Shown piece after piece: positions 43,706-52,625 of a DNA stretch of 64,000 nucleotides (position 1 is the stretch's first letter; every line of letters begins with the position of its first letter). Under the pieces are notes generated by a model, which made no database searches, was not told where the DNA came from, and saw nothing but the letters and a program-made list of their open reading frames with translations. The position numbers were made by a program, and so were the translations under genes. Source of the stretch: Chryseobacterium indologenes (GTDB lineage Bacteria > Bacteroidota > Bacteroidia > Flavobacteriales > Weeksellaceae); assembly GCF_001295265.1 (NCBI RefSeq), contig NZ_LJOD01000011.1, positions 84,158-148,157 on the forward strand. The letters run 5' to 3'.

Positions 43706-44524
43706 ATGAAAAACTTCATTACAGGTGTATTTACACTAATGGCCATGAGTTTCGGCTTCGCACAAGCAAACATTGATGTGACTGCCCAGATCGGAAACTT
43801 AAACACAGCTACAGTAGACCAGACAGGTCTTTTGAACATCAACTCCTTAACACAGGATGGAAACCGTAATACCGCGGATATTGACCAGGTAGGTGCTTTC
43901 AACGTAAACATTGCCTCAAGCGTAGGAAACAGAAATTCAATTGATGTAGACCAAACCGGGGTTGCCAATTACAACAACGTAAGCCAGCTTGGAAACAGAA
44001 ACTCTGCAACAACCTGGCAGTTCGGAATGCTTAACTCTACAGAACAGGCTCAGATAGGTAGAAGAAATGAGGCTTCATCTATGCAGCTGGGTACCGGAAA
44101 TGAAGTCGTACAATATCAGGATGGAAGAAGAAATTCTGCTTCAGCCATTCAGGTAGGGGATGACAACGTTGCTTATCAGGTACAGGATGGAAGAAGAAAT
44201 GAGGCTAGCGGACTTCAGTTAGGAGACAGCAACATTTTAGTACAGTATCAGAGCGGTGACGACAACAGCGCTACTAATGGCCAGGTAGGAAACGGAAATA
44301 TCGCACTTTCTGCTCAGGTAGGAGATGATAATACATCTGTCGGTGCTCAGATTGGAAACAGTAATCAGCTGTATCAGCTTCAGGCCGGTGACTCCAATAC
44401 AGCCATTGATCTTCAGATGGGTAACGGTAACTTTACCTGGGTAGCTCAGAGCGGAGTAGGGCATATGCATGTAGGAGCTCAGGTTGGTAACGGAAACACC
44501 ATGGTGGTAAACCAATCTAATTAA
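43706..44524 (+). CDS. Curlin-repeat amyloid protein (CsgA/CsgB-like)
   Basis: A 272-residue secreted amyloid subunit. The ATG at 43706 is followed directly by a signal peptide (MKNFITGVFTLMAMSFGFAQ). From residue 22 to the end it is built of ~11-residue units with the pattern Q-x-G-x-x-N-x-A/S, e.g. QIGNLNTATV, QDGNRNTADI, QVGDDNTSVG and QMGNGNFTW, about 22 half-repeats. This stacks as a curli-type beta-solenoid outside the cell. It is longer than E. coli CsgA (151 residues). First gene of the curli operon; an attenuating terminator follows. Confidence 0.9.
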   Translation: MKNFITGVFTLMAMSFGFAQANIDVTAQIGNLNTATVDQTGLLNINSLTQDGNRNTADIDQVGAFNVNIASSVGNRNSIDVDQTGVANYNNVSQLGNRNSATTWQFGMLNSTEQAQIGRRNEASSMQLGTGNEVVQYQDGRRNSASAIQVGDDNVAYQVQDGRRNEASGLQLGDSNILVQYQSGDDNSATNGQVGNGNIALSAQVGDDNTSVGAQIGNSNQLYQLQAGDSNTAIDLQMGNGNFTWVAQSGVGHMHVGAQVGNGNTMVVNQSN

Positions 44525-44547
44525 ATCCGGTTGTACTGTAATCTTAT

Positions 44548-44579
44548 AAAAAGGAGAGGCATGCAGTTTCTCCTTTTTT
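44548..44579 (+). terminator. Terminator/attenuator after the major curlin gene
   Basis: AAAAAGGAGA and TCTCCTTTTT arms with an 11-base loop and T run. Placed inside the operon, it should keep the fibre subunit more abundant than the assembly genes. Confidence 0.75.
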
Positions 44580-44627
44580 AAGCCTTAAGAATTTTATGAC
44601 TCTCTATTCATCATAAACCTAATAAAA

Positions 44628-45035
44628 ATGGATGCCGTATATAAGCCCGGATGGAAGCTGGTGCTATTTTTTGCCACAGTTTTCATACATGCTCAGCAGA
44701 TAGATTGGGATAGGGTCAACAGCAGTACTGTTCTTAATCTTATAGCCGGACAGTACACAGAGCAGACACTATATGGTTCACAGGTGCTCCAGATGGGGAA
44801 TAATAACAATACAGAACTATCTCTTAACACCAGAACCCATATTGCCGTTCAGCAGCTTGGAGATTACAATACGCTTTTATTCATCAACTCATTTACAGAC
44901 AAGGAAACAAAAACAGGGGTTATTACCCGGGGAGATAACAATATTATTGATATTACCGGAAGCAACAGTATTTCAGACGGAATGCAGATTCAAGTAAAAG
45001 GTGATAATAAAACTATTTTTATGAGAAACTATTAA
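44628..45035 (+). CDS. Minor curlin-like protein (CsgB-like)
   Basis: A 135-residue secreted protein: signal peptide-like LVLFFATVFIHAQ, then a few degenerate curlin repeats (LQMGNNNNTELSL, QQLGDYNTLLFI, RGDNNIIDITG, VKGDNKTIFMRN). The small number of imperfect repeats and the position after the major curlin suggest a nucleator such as CsgB (inference). It starts 49 bases past the attenuator and is followed 9 bases later by the csgE-like gene. Confidence 0.75.
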   Translation: MDAVYKPGWKLVLFFATVFIHAQQIDWDRVNSSTVLNLIAGQYTEQTLYGSQVLQMGNNNNTELSLNTRTHIAVQQLGDYNTLLFINSFTDKETKTGVITRGDNNIIDITGSNSISDGMQIQVKGDNKTIFMRNY

Positions 45036-45044
45036 AACACAGTG

Positions 45045-45776
45045 ATGAAACTTTTATATTCCTTAAGTCTGTGCACTTTATTTATCTTCCTGTCTGTACA
45101 GGGTTACGGCCAGGAAGATAAAAAAGTGATCGCAAAGATTGAAAGCAGCATTCTTGAAAATCAGATCAGGCTGAAAGCAGTTGTTACCAATAACACAACA
45201 GTTTATAAAGAGTTGAACTATCTGTTGGTTTCCATTAAAAAGGGAGACGGAGGTAATCTCTCTAATAATCAGCAGGGCGGAAAATTTTCCATTAATCCCA
45301 ATGAAGTAAAAACACTGTCTGAAATCAATGTCAATCTTGAAAAAAAAGATGCTCTGAAAGCTTTTCTGTATGTAAGAGATGAAGAAACCCAAAAACTGAT
45401 AGCTAAAGACAGCCTGGAGCTGAATACAGATCTCTTTAAAAAGAAAGCCGCTAAAATAGAAGAAGATGCTGTTTTTGAATTAAAAGGTCTCACGATTGAT
45501 GAGACGAAAACCAAAGTAGGAAAAGACTTTTATGACTTTTTCTACCTCCAGTACAGTCAGCTTCCGGATAAAAGCAGCGGAGCGGTTACTATTTCTGAAA
45601 TGCCCCTCCGCGGAACCAGCGGACAGATCAGTATCCAGATTGATGATAAAGTGATTTACAGCTTTATGACCAATCCAAATGAGGATTATTTAAAAGAGCA
45701 GCTGGCCATCAGCTTAAAATATATCAAAGAGTTTAATATAAAGAAAAACCTGATCAAAAATGAATTTATCTACTAA
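45045..45776 (+). CDS. csgE: CsgH-like/CsgE fusion, curli assembly protein
   Basis: A 243-residue secreted protein (start ATG 45045; a GTG lies just before). After a signal peptide to ~GYGQ, residues ~27-127 form a beta-sandwich with sequences like NYLLVSIKKGDGG, NNQQGGKFSINPNEVKTLSEINVNL and AFLYVRDEE, resembling CsgH, the alphaproteobacterial CsgC-like inhibitor of curlin aggregation. Residues ~144-243 match CsgE (LKGLTIDETKTKVGKDFYDFFY, VTISEMPLRGTSGQISIQI). CsgE caps the periplasmic side of CsgG. E. coli CsgE is ~130 residues and has no such N-terminal domain. Confidence 0.8.
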   Translation: MKLLYSLSLCTLFIFLSVQGYGQEDKKVIAKIESSILENQIRLKAVVTNNTTVYKELNYLLVSIKKGDGGNLSNNQQGGKFSINPNEVKTLSEINVNLEKKDALKAFLYVRDEETQKLIAKDSLELNTDLFKKKAAKIEEDAVFELKGLTIDETKTKVGKDFYDFFYLQYSQLPDKSSGAVTISEMPLRGTSGQISIQIDDKVIYSFMTNPNEDYLKEQLAISLKYIKEFNIKKNLIKNEFIY

Positions 45777-45787
45777 AAACGTCAGTC

Positions 45788-46198
45788 ATGAAAACTTTTA
45801 TCATTATTTTGACCTTTATTGCGGGTATTTTCTCCGGAAAGTCCCAGCAGCTTGTCTATAAGCCCATTAATCCTGCTTTTGGCGGAGATACTTTTAATTA
45901 TCAGTGGCTTTTGAGCTCGGCAAATGCGCAGAATCAGTTTGATGAAAAAGATGATTACCGCAGTTTGCTTGATGACATGGATTCCCTCAACAGCTTCAGC
46001 CAGAGCCTGAACAGACAGGTGCTGAGCGAACTGTCAAGGAAATTGTTTGAAGATCAGTTTGGAGAAGGCAGTATCAAACCCGGAAATTATCTTTTCGGAT
46101 CCCTGTATTTACAGATTACGTCTACTGCCCAGGGACTTCTGATCAATATTTTGGATACCAGTACAGGCGATCAGTCCGAGGTCGTTATTCCAAAATAA
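45788..46198 (+). CDS. csgF: Curli assembly protein CsgF
   Basis: A 136-residue secreted protein. After the signal peptide (MKTFIIILTFIAGIFSGKSQ) the mature start QLVYKPINPAFGGDTFNYQW, followed by LLSSANAQN, is the conserved CsgF N-terminus that inserts into the CsgG pore. CsgF couples secretion to nucleation at the cell surface. It is 11 bases after csgE and 24 before csgG. Confidence 0.95.
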   Translation: MKTFIIILTFIAGIFSGKSQQLVYKPINPAFGGDTFNYQWLLSSANAQNQFDEKDDYRSLLDDMDSLNSFSQSLNRQVLSELSRKLFEDQFGEGSIKPGNYLFGSLYLQITSTAQGLLINILDTSTGDQSEVVIPK

Positions 46199-46222
46199 TA
46201 ATAACTAAAAACCAGACGTATC

Positions 46223-47587
46223 ATGAGAACTTACACTTACACCAGAATTTTTTTCTGTACGGTCCTGCTATGCTGCATACAGGCGTGCAGTTCGATCTTG
46301 GGACTTCCTTCAGATCCCGAAAGATCTACCATGGGCGAGGTAACTCCCTTTACTGCGGAACTGAAAAATCTGCCTCTGCCTAAAGAAAAAATTGTTATCG
46401 GTGTGTACAAATTCAGAGACCAAACCGGGCAGTATAAGCCTTCTGAAAATGGGAATAACTGGAGTACAGCCGTTCCACAGGGAACCACTACCATTCTGAT
46501 CAAAGCGCTGGAAGACAGCCGGTGGTTTATCCCGATTGAAAGAGAAAATATTGCCAATCTTTTAAACGAAAGACAGATCATCCGTTCCACCAGACAGGAA
46601 TACCTGAAAGATGCTGATAAAAATAATCAGTCGCTTCCCCCTCTTTTATATGCAGGCATCCTGCTTGAAGGCGGCGTGATTTCCTATGATAGTAATATCA
46701 TGACCGGAGGTCTGGGAGCCAGATACTTCGGTATAGGTGCTTCCACACAGTACCGACAGGACAGGATTACCATTTACCTGCGAGCTGTTTCTACTCTTAA
46801 CGGTGAGATTCTTAAAACCGTTTATACCTCCAAAACTATTCTTTCCACCAGTGTGAACGGAAGTTTTTTCAGGTATATTGATACTGAAAGACTTCTGGAA
46901 GCTGAAGTTGGACTTACCCAGAATGAACCCGTACAGCTTGCCGTAACAGAAGCCATCGAAAAAGCGGTGAAATCCTTGATTATTGAAGGTATAAGGGATA
47001 AAATATGGGGTAAAGCTTCTGAAAATCTGGAGGGTTACCAGGCAATGATCAATAATTACAATAAAGAACAGGAACAAAATTCAGGAAGAACAGTAGGAAA
47101 TAAATTTCCTGAAAATTACAGACAGAAAATGTCCGTTTTTGCCAATATCGAGGCTCAGAAAGTCAAAGATGATTATGTAAACCCCAAAATGAATGCAGGT
47201 GGAAAGCTGGGGATGAAATATTTTGTGAGCCCTAATTTCAATATAGAAACCAGTGCTGGCTATTTCACTCTGGAAAACGAGAATATTATCAAGAGAAGTT
47301 ATTTTGTTCCTGAAGTCAGCCTTGAATATATTTTATTCCCAAAATATAGGTTCAGCCCTTATATCTATGGTGGACTGGGTGCTATGTTTTCAGAATATAA
47401 GCCCCAGTATAAAGGGCAGTTTGGAGGAGGCCTTGAATATATGATAGGAAATAATACCTCACTCCGCCTTTCTTCACAGTATGATATCGGTTTTAAAGAC
47501 AACTGGGAAGGGCTGGTTAACGGAAAAAGAAAAGACCAGGCTCTTCGCTTTGCCCTCGGGATCAACTTTTATTTTGGAAACAAATAA
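46223..47587 (+). CDS. csgG: CsgG curli secretion channel with C-terminal beta-barrel extension
   Basis: A 454-residue outer-membrane lipoprotein (lipobox IQAC, Cys22). Residues ~40-265 are CsgG: EKIVIGVYKFRDQTGQYKP, PQGTTTILIKALEDSRWF, ERENIANLLNERQIIR, YAGILLEGGVISYDSNI and TYTSKTILSTSVNG-type strands. E. coli CsgG ends near 277. Here ~170 more residues follow a linker (~270-300), with alternating beta strands typical of a small OmpA/OmpW-like barrel (GGKLGMKYFVSPNFNIETSAGYF, FSPYIYGGLGAMF, RLSSQYDIGF, ALGINFYFG). This is an unusual domain fusion for curli channels. Confidence 0.9.
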   Translation: MRTYTYTRIFFCTVLLCCIQACSSILGLPSDPERSTMGEVTPFTAELKNLPLPKEKIVIGVYKFRDQTGQYKPSENGNNWSTAVPQGTTTILIKALEDSRWFIPIERENIANLLNERQIIRSTRQEYLKDADKNNQSLPPLLYAGILLEGGVISYDSNIMTGGLGARYFGIGASTQYRQDRITIYLRAVSTLNGEILKTVYTSKTILSTSVNGSFFRYIDTERLLEAEVGLTQNEPVQLAVTEAIEKAVKSLIIEGIRDKIWGKASENLEGYQAMINNYNKEQEQNSGRTVGNKFPENYRQKMSVFANIEAQKVKDDYVNPKMNAGGKLGMKYFVSPNFNIETSAGYFTLENENIIKRSYFVPEVSLEYILFPKYRFSPYIYGGLGAMFSEYKPQYKGQFGGGLEYMIGNNTSLRLSSQYDIGFKDNWEGLVNGKRKDQALRFALGINFYFGNK

Positions 47588-47598
47588 AAACATGAACT

Positions 47599-49110
47599 AT
47601 GAAAACTTTAATAAAATTACTCAGCATATTCATCCTTGCTTTTTGTCTGTTTTCATGTAATGAAGACCTTGTAGAACAGGCCCAGACAGGAATCTTGAAA
47701 GGAAAAGTCGTGAAAAGAGGGACCAATGTACCCATTCCCAATGTGAAAATTTTTACGGCTCCAACCACGGAAACCGTTTTCAGCGGAACCGACGGAACTT
47801 TTTCCATTGCCGCCATGCCGGTAGGAAATTACTCTGTAAAAGCCGAATTGTCCGGTTACCTTACCACTTTTCAGGCTGTAAATATACAAAAGCAGGATCA
47901 GGTGGTTACTGTAGTTTTTGAGATGGATGATGATACCTCTCTCAATTCCCCACCTTCAGCACCGCAGCTGCTAAGTCCGGTAGACAATGCGGTGAACCAG
48001 CCCTTAAGTGTTGAACTTACCTGGAGCGCTGTGGATCCTGACTCAACAGACGTCCTGAAATATAGTTTGACAGTAAAAAACAATCTGAACACCAATGTGA
48101 TTCAGGTTAATGATCTGACGGCGAATCATTATACGCTTTCAGATCTGAAGTTTGGTGTAAGTTACTTCTGGCAGGTGTCTGTTTCGGACGGCATTCACCC
48201 GCCAGTTTTAAGCTCAATCAGTAAGTTTACTACCAATACAGTTCCTGCTAACCGATATCATTATGTACAAAAGCAGAGCGGAAATTTCGTTATCATGTCA
48301 AGTGACGGGTTGGGAAACAGCTTTCAGTTCACAAGCTCTTCCTATAACAGCTGGAGGCCTAGAAAAAATAATAATGCAGGTTTGATTGCGTTTTTGAGGA
48401 CAGAAGGAGGTAGTACCCATATTTACACAGCTAACCCGGATGGTTCCAATCCTTTTAAAGTGACCACGGTTCCTGCTGCGGGATTCAATCATTATGAAAT
48501 GGATTTTGCATGGAGTACCAACGGGCAGGAAATCATTTATTCTAATTTCAATAAGTTGTACAGGATTAACAAAGACGGAAGCGGGCTGAATTTAGTGTAC
48601 ACAACACCTGACGGGAGTATGATTTCCGAATGCGACTGGAGCTATGACGGAAGCAAAATTGCCCTGAAAACAAATGATTACAACGGATACAATACGAAGA
48701 TCTTTATTATTGACATGACAGGAAATATCCTGAAAACGGTTTTATCAGGCTCTTTAGGGGCTTCCGGTGGTCTGAACTTTTCTGTAGATGGGCAGATGCT
48801 GGTTTTTACCCGCGACCTTTCCGGATACGAGGATGGAAGCGGCAATTACAGGCAGCTGGATTCTGATATAATGATCTATAATCTTACCAATGATGCAGTA
48901 TACAATATCTCTTCGGAAAGCGAGAAGCCCTTGGGAACCAATGATCTGGATCCGAGATTCTCACCTAATAATGCACAGATAATCTTTATGAACACTTCCA
49001 ACGATAATATCTCGCAGAAAAATATAATGGTTATTGATCTTAACTCTTCCATGACCGATCTTTCGCGAACGATGCTCTTCAGTAACGGGGAAATGCCTGA
49101 CTATGAGTAG
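47599..49110 (+). CDS. Curli operon lipoprotein with CarboxypepD-like, FN3 and beta-propeller domains
   Basis: A 503-residue lipoprotein (lipobox CLFSC, Cys20). Order: CarboxypepD_reg-like beta-sandwich (~30-110, LKGKVVKRGTNVPIPNVKI, GTFSIAAMPVGNYSVKAEL), FN3-like domain (~120-215, PSAPQLLSPVDNA, TLSDLKFGVSYFWQVSVSDG), and a TolB/WD40-like propeller (~220-503, HIYTANPDGSNPFKVT, DFAWSTNGQEIIY, SNFNKLYRINKDGSGL, FSPNNAQIIFMNT). Located 11 bases after csgG as the last gene of the operon, so it is probably an envelope component of curli assembly; its role is not known. Confidence 0.8.
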   Translation: MKTLIKLLSIFILAFCLFSCNEDLVEQAQTGILKGKVVKRGTNVPIPNVKIFTAPTTETVFSGTDGTFSIAAMPVGNYSVKAELSGYLTTFQAVNIQKQDQVVTVVFEMDDDTSLNSPPSAPQLLSPVDNAVNQPLSVELTWSAVDPDSTDVLKYSLTVKNNLNTNVIQVNDLTANHYTLSDLKFGVSYFWQVSVSDGIHPPVLSSISKFTTNTVPANRYHYVQKQSGNFVIMSSDGLGNSFQFTSSSYNSWRPRKNNNAGLIAFLRTEGGSTHIYTANPDGSNPFKVTTVPAAGFNHYEMDFAWSTNGQEIIYSNFNKLYRINKDGSGLNLVYTTPDGSMISECDWSYDGSKIALKTNDYNGYNTKIFIIDMTGNILKTVLSGSLGASGGLNFSVDGQMLVFTRDLSGYEDGSGNYRQLDSDIMIYNLTNDAVYNISSESEKPLGTNDLDPRFSPNNAQIIFMNTSNDNISQKNIMVIDLNSSMTDLSRTMLFSNGEMPDYE

Positions 49111-49325
49111 GAAAGATGGTCTCAATATTTTTTAGGTTCAGGAGAGAAGTAGAGGCTGGAAGATATACTTTACTCAACACACAAGATGTATACAATTTTA
49201 AGTTTAAATTTTTTTCCTAATGTCGTTTATGGTATCGGTCAGCCTCTTATCTTTCCTGGAAATTAATCATTCACCTGTAAGCAAAATTCACAATTCACAC
49301 TAATAAGTTTCACAGTTCTTTAAAG

Positions 49326-49357
49326 AAAAATTCCAAGCCTCATGGTTTGGAATTTTT
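49326..49357. terminator. Bidirectional terminator between curli operon and LuxR-type gene
   Basis: A 14-bp stem (AAAAATTCCAAGCC with GGTTTGGAATTTTT) and a 4-base loop. T runs on both strands fit convergent genes. The 49111-49325 part of the gap shows no gene. Confidence 0.8.
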
Positions 49358-49378
49358 CGGTGGATCAAAATAATTTTT

Positions 49379-50026
49379 TTAGTCAATGATGTGGTTTTCC
49401 AAGGCGTATTTTACGATTCCTACAGAATTTTTTACATTGAGTTTTAAGAGAATTCTTTTTCGGTGGGTTTCAACTGTGTTGATGCTTATAAAGAGTTTTT
49501 CAGAGATATCTTTGCTGCTTAGTCCGTCACAGATCAGTTTTAGAATTTCTATTTCGCGGCGGGTAAGAGGGCCTTTAATAAGACGGCTGGGTCTGCCTTC
49601 GCTGCTGATAAAGCTGATCATTCTTTCTTTTGCATAGTCGCAGATATAGATTTCGTTTAGCAGCAGGGCATTGATAGATTTCAGAAATTCATCGTATCTG
49701 CTGTTTTTGTCAAGATAGCTTTTTATGCCTTTGTTGAAAAGCTTCCGGATATCAATCACTTCATAATTATTGCCAATGACAATAATTTTGATTCTTTTGT
49801 TACTGGAGGTAATTTCATCTACAAGTTTGAAAATATCCGTAAGTACCAGCATGTTGGAACTGATAACCAGAATTTCCGGGGGATCTTCTTTTAAATGTTC
49901 AAATAAGGGTTCGAAAGAATTACAAATGTCAATGTTGTTAAAAATCTGGCTCTGTGAGAGCAGTTTTGATAAACTTTCCGTATACAGTACCGGTTCATCA
50001 AAAATGGTTAATCTTGGTTTCATCAT
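49379..50026 (-). CDS. LuxR-type response regulator with Ser at the phosphoacceptor site
   Basis: A 215-residue NarL/FixJ-type regulator. The N-terminal receiver-like domain keeps the acidic Asp10/Glu11 (LTIFDEP) and the KSYLDK lysine, but the phosphoacceptor Asp is replaced by Ser56 (EILVISSNM). The C-terminal LuxR domain is intact (LTRREIEILKLICDGLSSKDISEKLF, INTVETHRKRILLKL). Phosphorylation-independent control is likely. It is convergent with the curli operon, which is a candidate target, by analogy with CsgD, itself a LuxR-type protein with an altered receiver. Confidence 0.88.
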   Translation of the reverse strand: MMKPRLTIFDEPVLYTESLSKLLSQSQIFNNIDICNSFEPLFEHLKEDPPEILVISSNMLVLTDIFKLVDEITSSNKRIKIIVIGNNYEVIDIRKLFNKGIKSYLDKNSRYDEFLKSINALLLNEIYICDYAKERMISFISSEGRPSRLIKGPLTRREIEILKLICDGLSSKDISEKLFISINTVETHRKRILLKLNVKNSVGIVKYALENHIID

Positions 50027-50242
50027 GGTCAGTTTTGTTTATATAAAAATAGGAAAAAATCTTTATATTTTAAACAAAATTGATAAATAATTGTAAAATT
50101 TTACATTAATAATGATAGAAATTTTATTGATTTTTTATCAAATAATTCCCTTTTTATTGATTTTTGAATTTGAAAATTAGAGTTATTGGTTTTAAAACAG
50201 CGTATTAAAAGGTATTCTGATGATTTATTTTTGAAAATAGAT

Positions 50243-50713
50243 TTATTTAATTAACACAACAGGGATATGCTGAACGGGAAAATTTACGGAATTGGCAATA
50301 AAACAAAACTGATTGGCCTTATGATGCAGTTCCTTTGCTCTTTCTATCATAGATTCTTCAGCTACTGTAACGGTAGGATGTAAAGTAACAGAGGTGAAAT
50401 GTCCGCTTCCGTCAGGGGTTTCAGTCATAATTCCGGTAGCTTCATCAGTGTAATCAGTTACAATGATACCGTCTTCAGCGCAGAAATGCAGGTACCAGAG
50501 CATATGACAGGAAGAAAGTGAGGACAAAAACAGTTCTTCAGGGTTGTGCTTTGTTTTATCTCCACGGAATGCGGGATCTGAAGAACCTTCAATAGGAGAT
50601 TTATTTTCAATCTCAATAGTATGGCTTCTTTCATAGTTTCTGTAATTGTCCGTTCCGGTTCCTTTGTTGCCGGTCCAGTGAATAGTTGCTTTATAATGAT
50701 GTTCCCTGTTCAT
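50243..50713 (-). CDS. OsmC/Ohr family peroxidase
   Basis: A 156-residue OsmC-fold protein: PEELFLSSLSSCHMLWYL contains the first redox Cys, and ANQFCFIANSVNFPV the second, with HLPT-type acidic partners between. It would reduce organic hydroperoxides using a thiol. Monocistronic; surrounding spacers have no gene. Confidence 0.87.
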   Translation of the reverse strand: MNREHHYKATIHWTGNKGTGTDNYRNYERSHTIEIENKSPIEGSSDPAFRGDKTKHNPEELFLSSLSSCHMLWYLHFCAEDGIIVTDYTDEATGIMTETPDGSGHFTSVTLHPTVTVAEESMIERAKELHHKANQFCFIANSVNFPVQHIPVVLIK

Positions 50714-50798
50714 GATCTAAGTTTATTTCTTGTGTGCAGATTGAGCCATTTTTTGCATTTTTCCATTCTGTAAAGTAAGTCCAAAAGAATGTAATAAA

Positions 50799-50824
50799 AA
50801 AACCTCCAGCAGAACTAGAGGTTT
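50799..50824 (-). terminator. Terminator after the RNase G gene
   Basis: On the minus strand AACCTC and GAGGTT arms close a loop, then a run of T (plus strand ATAAAAAAA at 50794-50800). Confidence 0.65.
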
Positions 50825-50834
50825 GAATTTTGTT

Positions 50835-52394
50835 TTAATTAGAGAACTCTATCAGTTCTTCTTTTTTAGAATTGTAGATTCTGTATTCTAAATATTTAAA
50901 AGAATCCCTTGGGATGATGGTAACCCATTTTTTATACTTAATGAACCATTTCATCTGGATACTTTTGATGCCTTTGGTAAGGTAGGCTTCCACGAATGGG
51001 TGTACATGCAGGTAGATTTTTCCTTTTTCTTTCTGCAGAATACTTCTAAGAGTTTCTCCCATTCTTTCCACGATAACAATTGGAGCTACAATTTCTCCAT
51101 CTTTATTCGGGTTTTCTTCTTTGGTTTCGATTTGTTTTTCCGGGCGGTTTCTTTGCCGGGTGATCTGGATCAGTCCAAATTTGCTTGGTGGAAGAATTTT
51201 ATGACGGGCTTTGTCGCGCTTCATTTCTTCTTTCAGGTGTTCATACAGGTCTTTTCTGTGATCCGGGTTCGGCATGTCAATGAAATCAATCACAATGATA
51301 CCTCCCATGTCGCGGAGACGAAGCTGTCTGGCAATTTCTGTGGCAGCCATTTTGTTCACTTTCAGAGCGTGCTCTTTGTTTACGGCAGTTCCGGTAGTAA
51401 TATTATTTCCGGAGTTAACGTCTACTACATGAAGAGCTTCTGTATGTTCAATAACGAGGTAAGCGCCTTTTGAGCTTGGAATGTTTACGTGCTTTCCGAA
51501 ACTCTGTTTGAGTTGTTTTTCAACATTGTAATATTCCAGAAGAGGAATGTGAGAATCATAAAACTGGACAATATTCTTTCTTTCCGGGGCGATTACCTCC
51601 AGATAGTTTTTCATTTCGCTTACCATCTGTTCGTCATCACAGATAATATTTACGAAATCCTGGTTGAAATTGTCTCTTAAAATAGCTGAAGCTTTGTCTT
51701 CTTCGCTTAAAACTTTAGACGGAACTTTATTTCGCTGGATGTTTTTAAAAGTGCTTTCCCATTTCTGAATCAGCTGATTCATGTCGTTATGGAGGTCTGC
51801 TACCTTTTTTCCTTCCGCTACTGTTCTGATGATTACTCCGAAACCTTCAGGTTTGATACTGTCGATCAGGGTTCTCAGTCTTTCTTTTTCTTCCGAGGTT
51901 CTTATTTTTTTTGAAATAGAAACTTTGTTGTCGAAAGGGATCAGAACCAGAAAACGCCCCGTAAGAGAAACCTGGGTAGAGATTCTGGGACCTTTTGTGG
52001 AAATAGGTTCTTTGGTGATCTGAAGCAGAACCAGGTCATCTTTGGCAATGACTTTGTCTACGGTTCCGTTTTTGTCTATTTCAGGTTGTATCTCGAAATT
52101 TTTTAAGCTTGAAGTGCTTTGTTTTTTAGAAATAGTATCTTTTAAAAACTTTCTGTATGTAAGATACTGAGGGCCAAGATCCTGATAATGCAGGAATGCA
52201 TCCTTATCATATCCTATATTGACGAATGCCGCATTCAGATTTGGCGCAAGTTTTTTTACTCTTCCTATAAACAGATCTCCAACTATAAAATCGCTTTTGT
52301 CCTCTTGCTCATGAAGTTCACATAGTCTTCCGTCTTCCAGCAGTGCAATCTTTGTAAGATCATCTTCATGCGAAACGATGAGTTCTTTCTTCAT
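50835..52394 (-). CDS. rng: Ribonuclease E/G family endoribonuclease
   Basis: A 519-residue Rne/Rng protein. The ATG at 52394 is chosen because the sequence from there (MKKELIVSHEDDLTKIALLEDGRL) is the conserved start; longer frames add a non-homologous 19 residues. S1 domain DLFIGRVKKLAPNLNAAFVNIGYDKDAFLH, catalytic DNase I-like region VVDVNSGN and the DMGGIIVIDFIDM segment with the acidic metal ligands, then the C-terminal RNase H-like fold. It acts in rRNA and mRNA processing. Downstream of HU and a 29-residue basic protein gene. Confidence 0.94.
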   Translation of the reverse strand: MKKELIVSHEDDLTKIALLEDGRLCELHEQEDKSDFIVGDLFIGRVKKLAPNLNAAFVNIGYDKDAFLHYQDLGPQYLTYRKFLKDTISKKQSTSSLKNFEIQPEIDKNGTVDKVIAKDDLVLLQITKEPISTKGPRISTQVSLTGRFLVLIPFDNKVSISKKIRTSEEKERLRTLIDSIKPEGFGVIIRTVAEGKKVADLHNDMNQLIQKWESTFKNIQRNKVPSKVLSEEDKASAILRDNFNQDFVNIICDDEQMVSEMKNYLEVIAPERKNIVQFYDSHIPLLEYYNVEKQLKQSFGKHVNIPSSKGAYLVIEHTEALHVVDVNSGNNITTGTAVNKEHALKVNKMAATEIARQLRLRDMGGIIVIDFIDMPNPDHRKDLYEHLKEEMKRDKARHKILPPSKFGLIQITRQRNRPEKQIETKEENPNKDGEIVAPIVIVERMGETLRSILQKEKGKIYLHVHPFVEAYLTKGIKSIQMKWFIKYKKWVTIIPRDSFKYLEYRIYNSKKEELIEFSN

Positions 52395-52625
52395 TTTTTC
52401 TAATAATAAGGTTAAGATGATAGGAAACGGCTCTGTTTTTTTGCAGGTCATCCGATATTAAATATAAGGATTTAGAATGACAAATCTTTATATTTTTTTG
52501 AAATGCCGGAAAAAGCCTGTTTCCCGAGGAATCTTATAGTTGCAAACAAAAATATAGTCGGTGAACTTTAAAAAATTAAAACCACCAACTATATTTATTA
52601 TATTGTAAATCTCAAGAAAAAGAGA

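Noticed and set aside
43706..44524. Curlin repeats as DNA tandem repeat or CRISPR-like array
   Set aside because: The repeats are protein-level with varied codons, in one long open frame with a signal peptide.
52395..52451. 19-residue N-terminal extension of RNase G
   Set aside because: Lacks similarity to the family start; MKKELIV is the conserved beginning.
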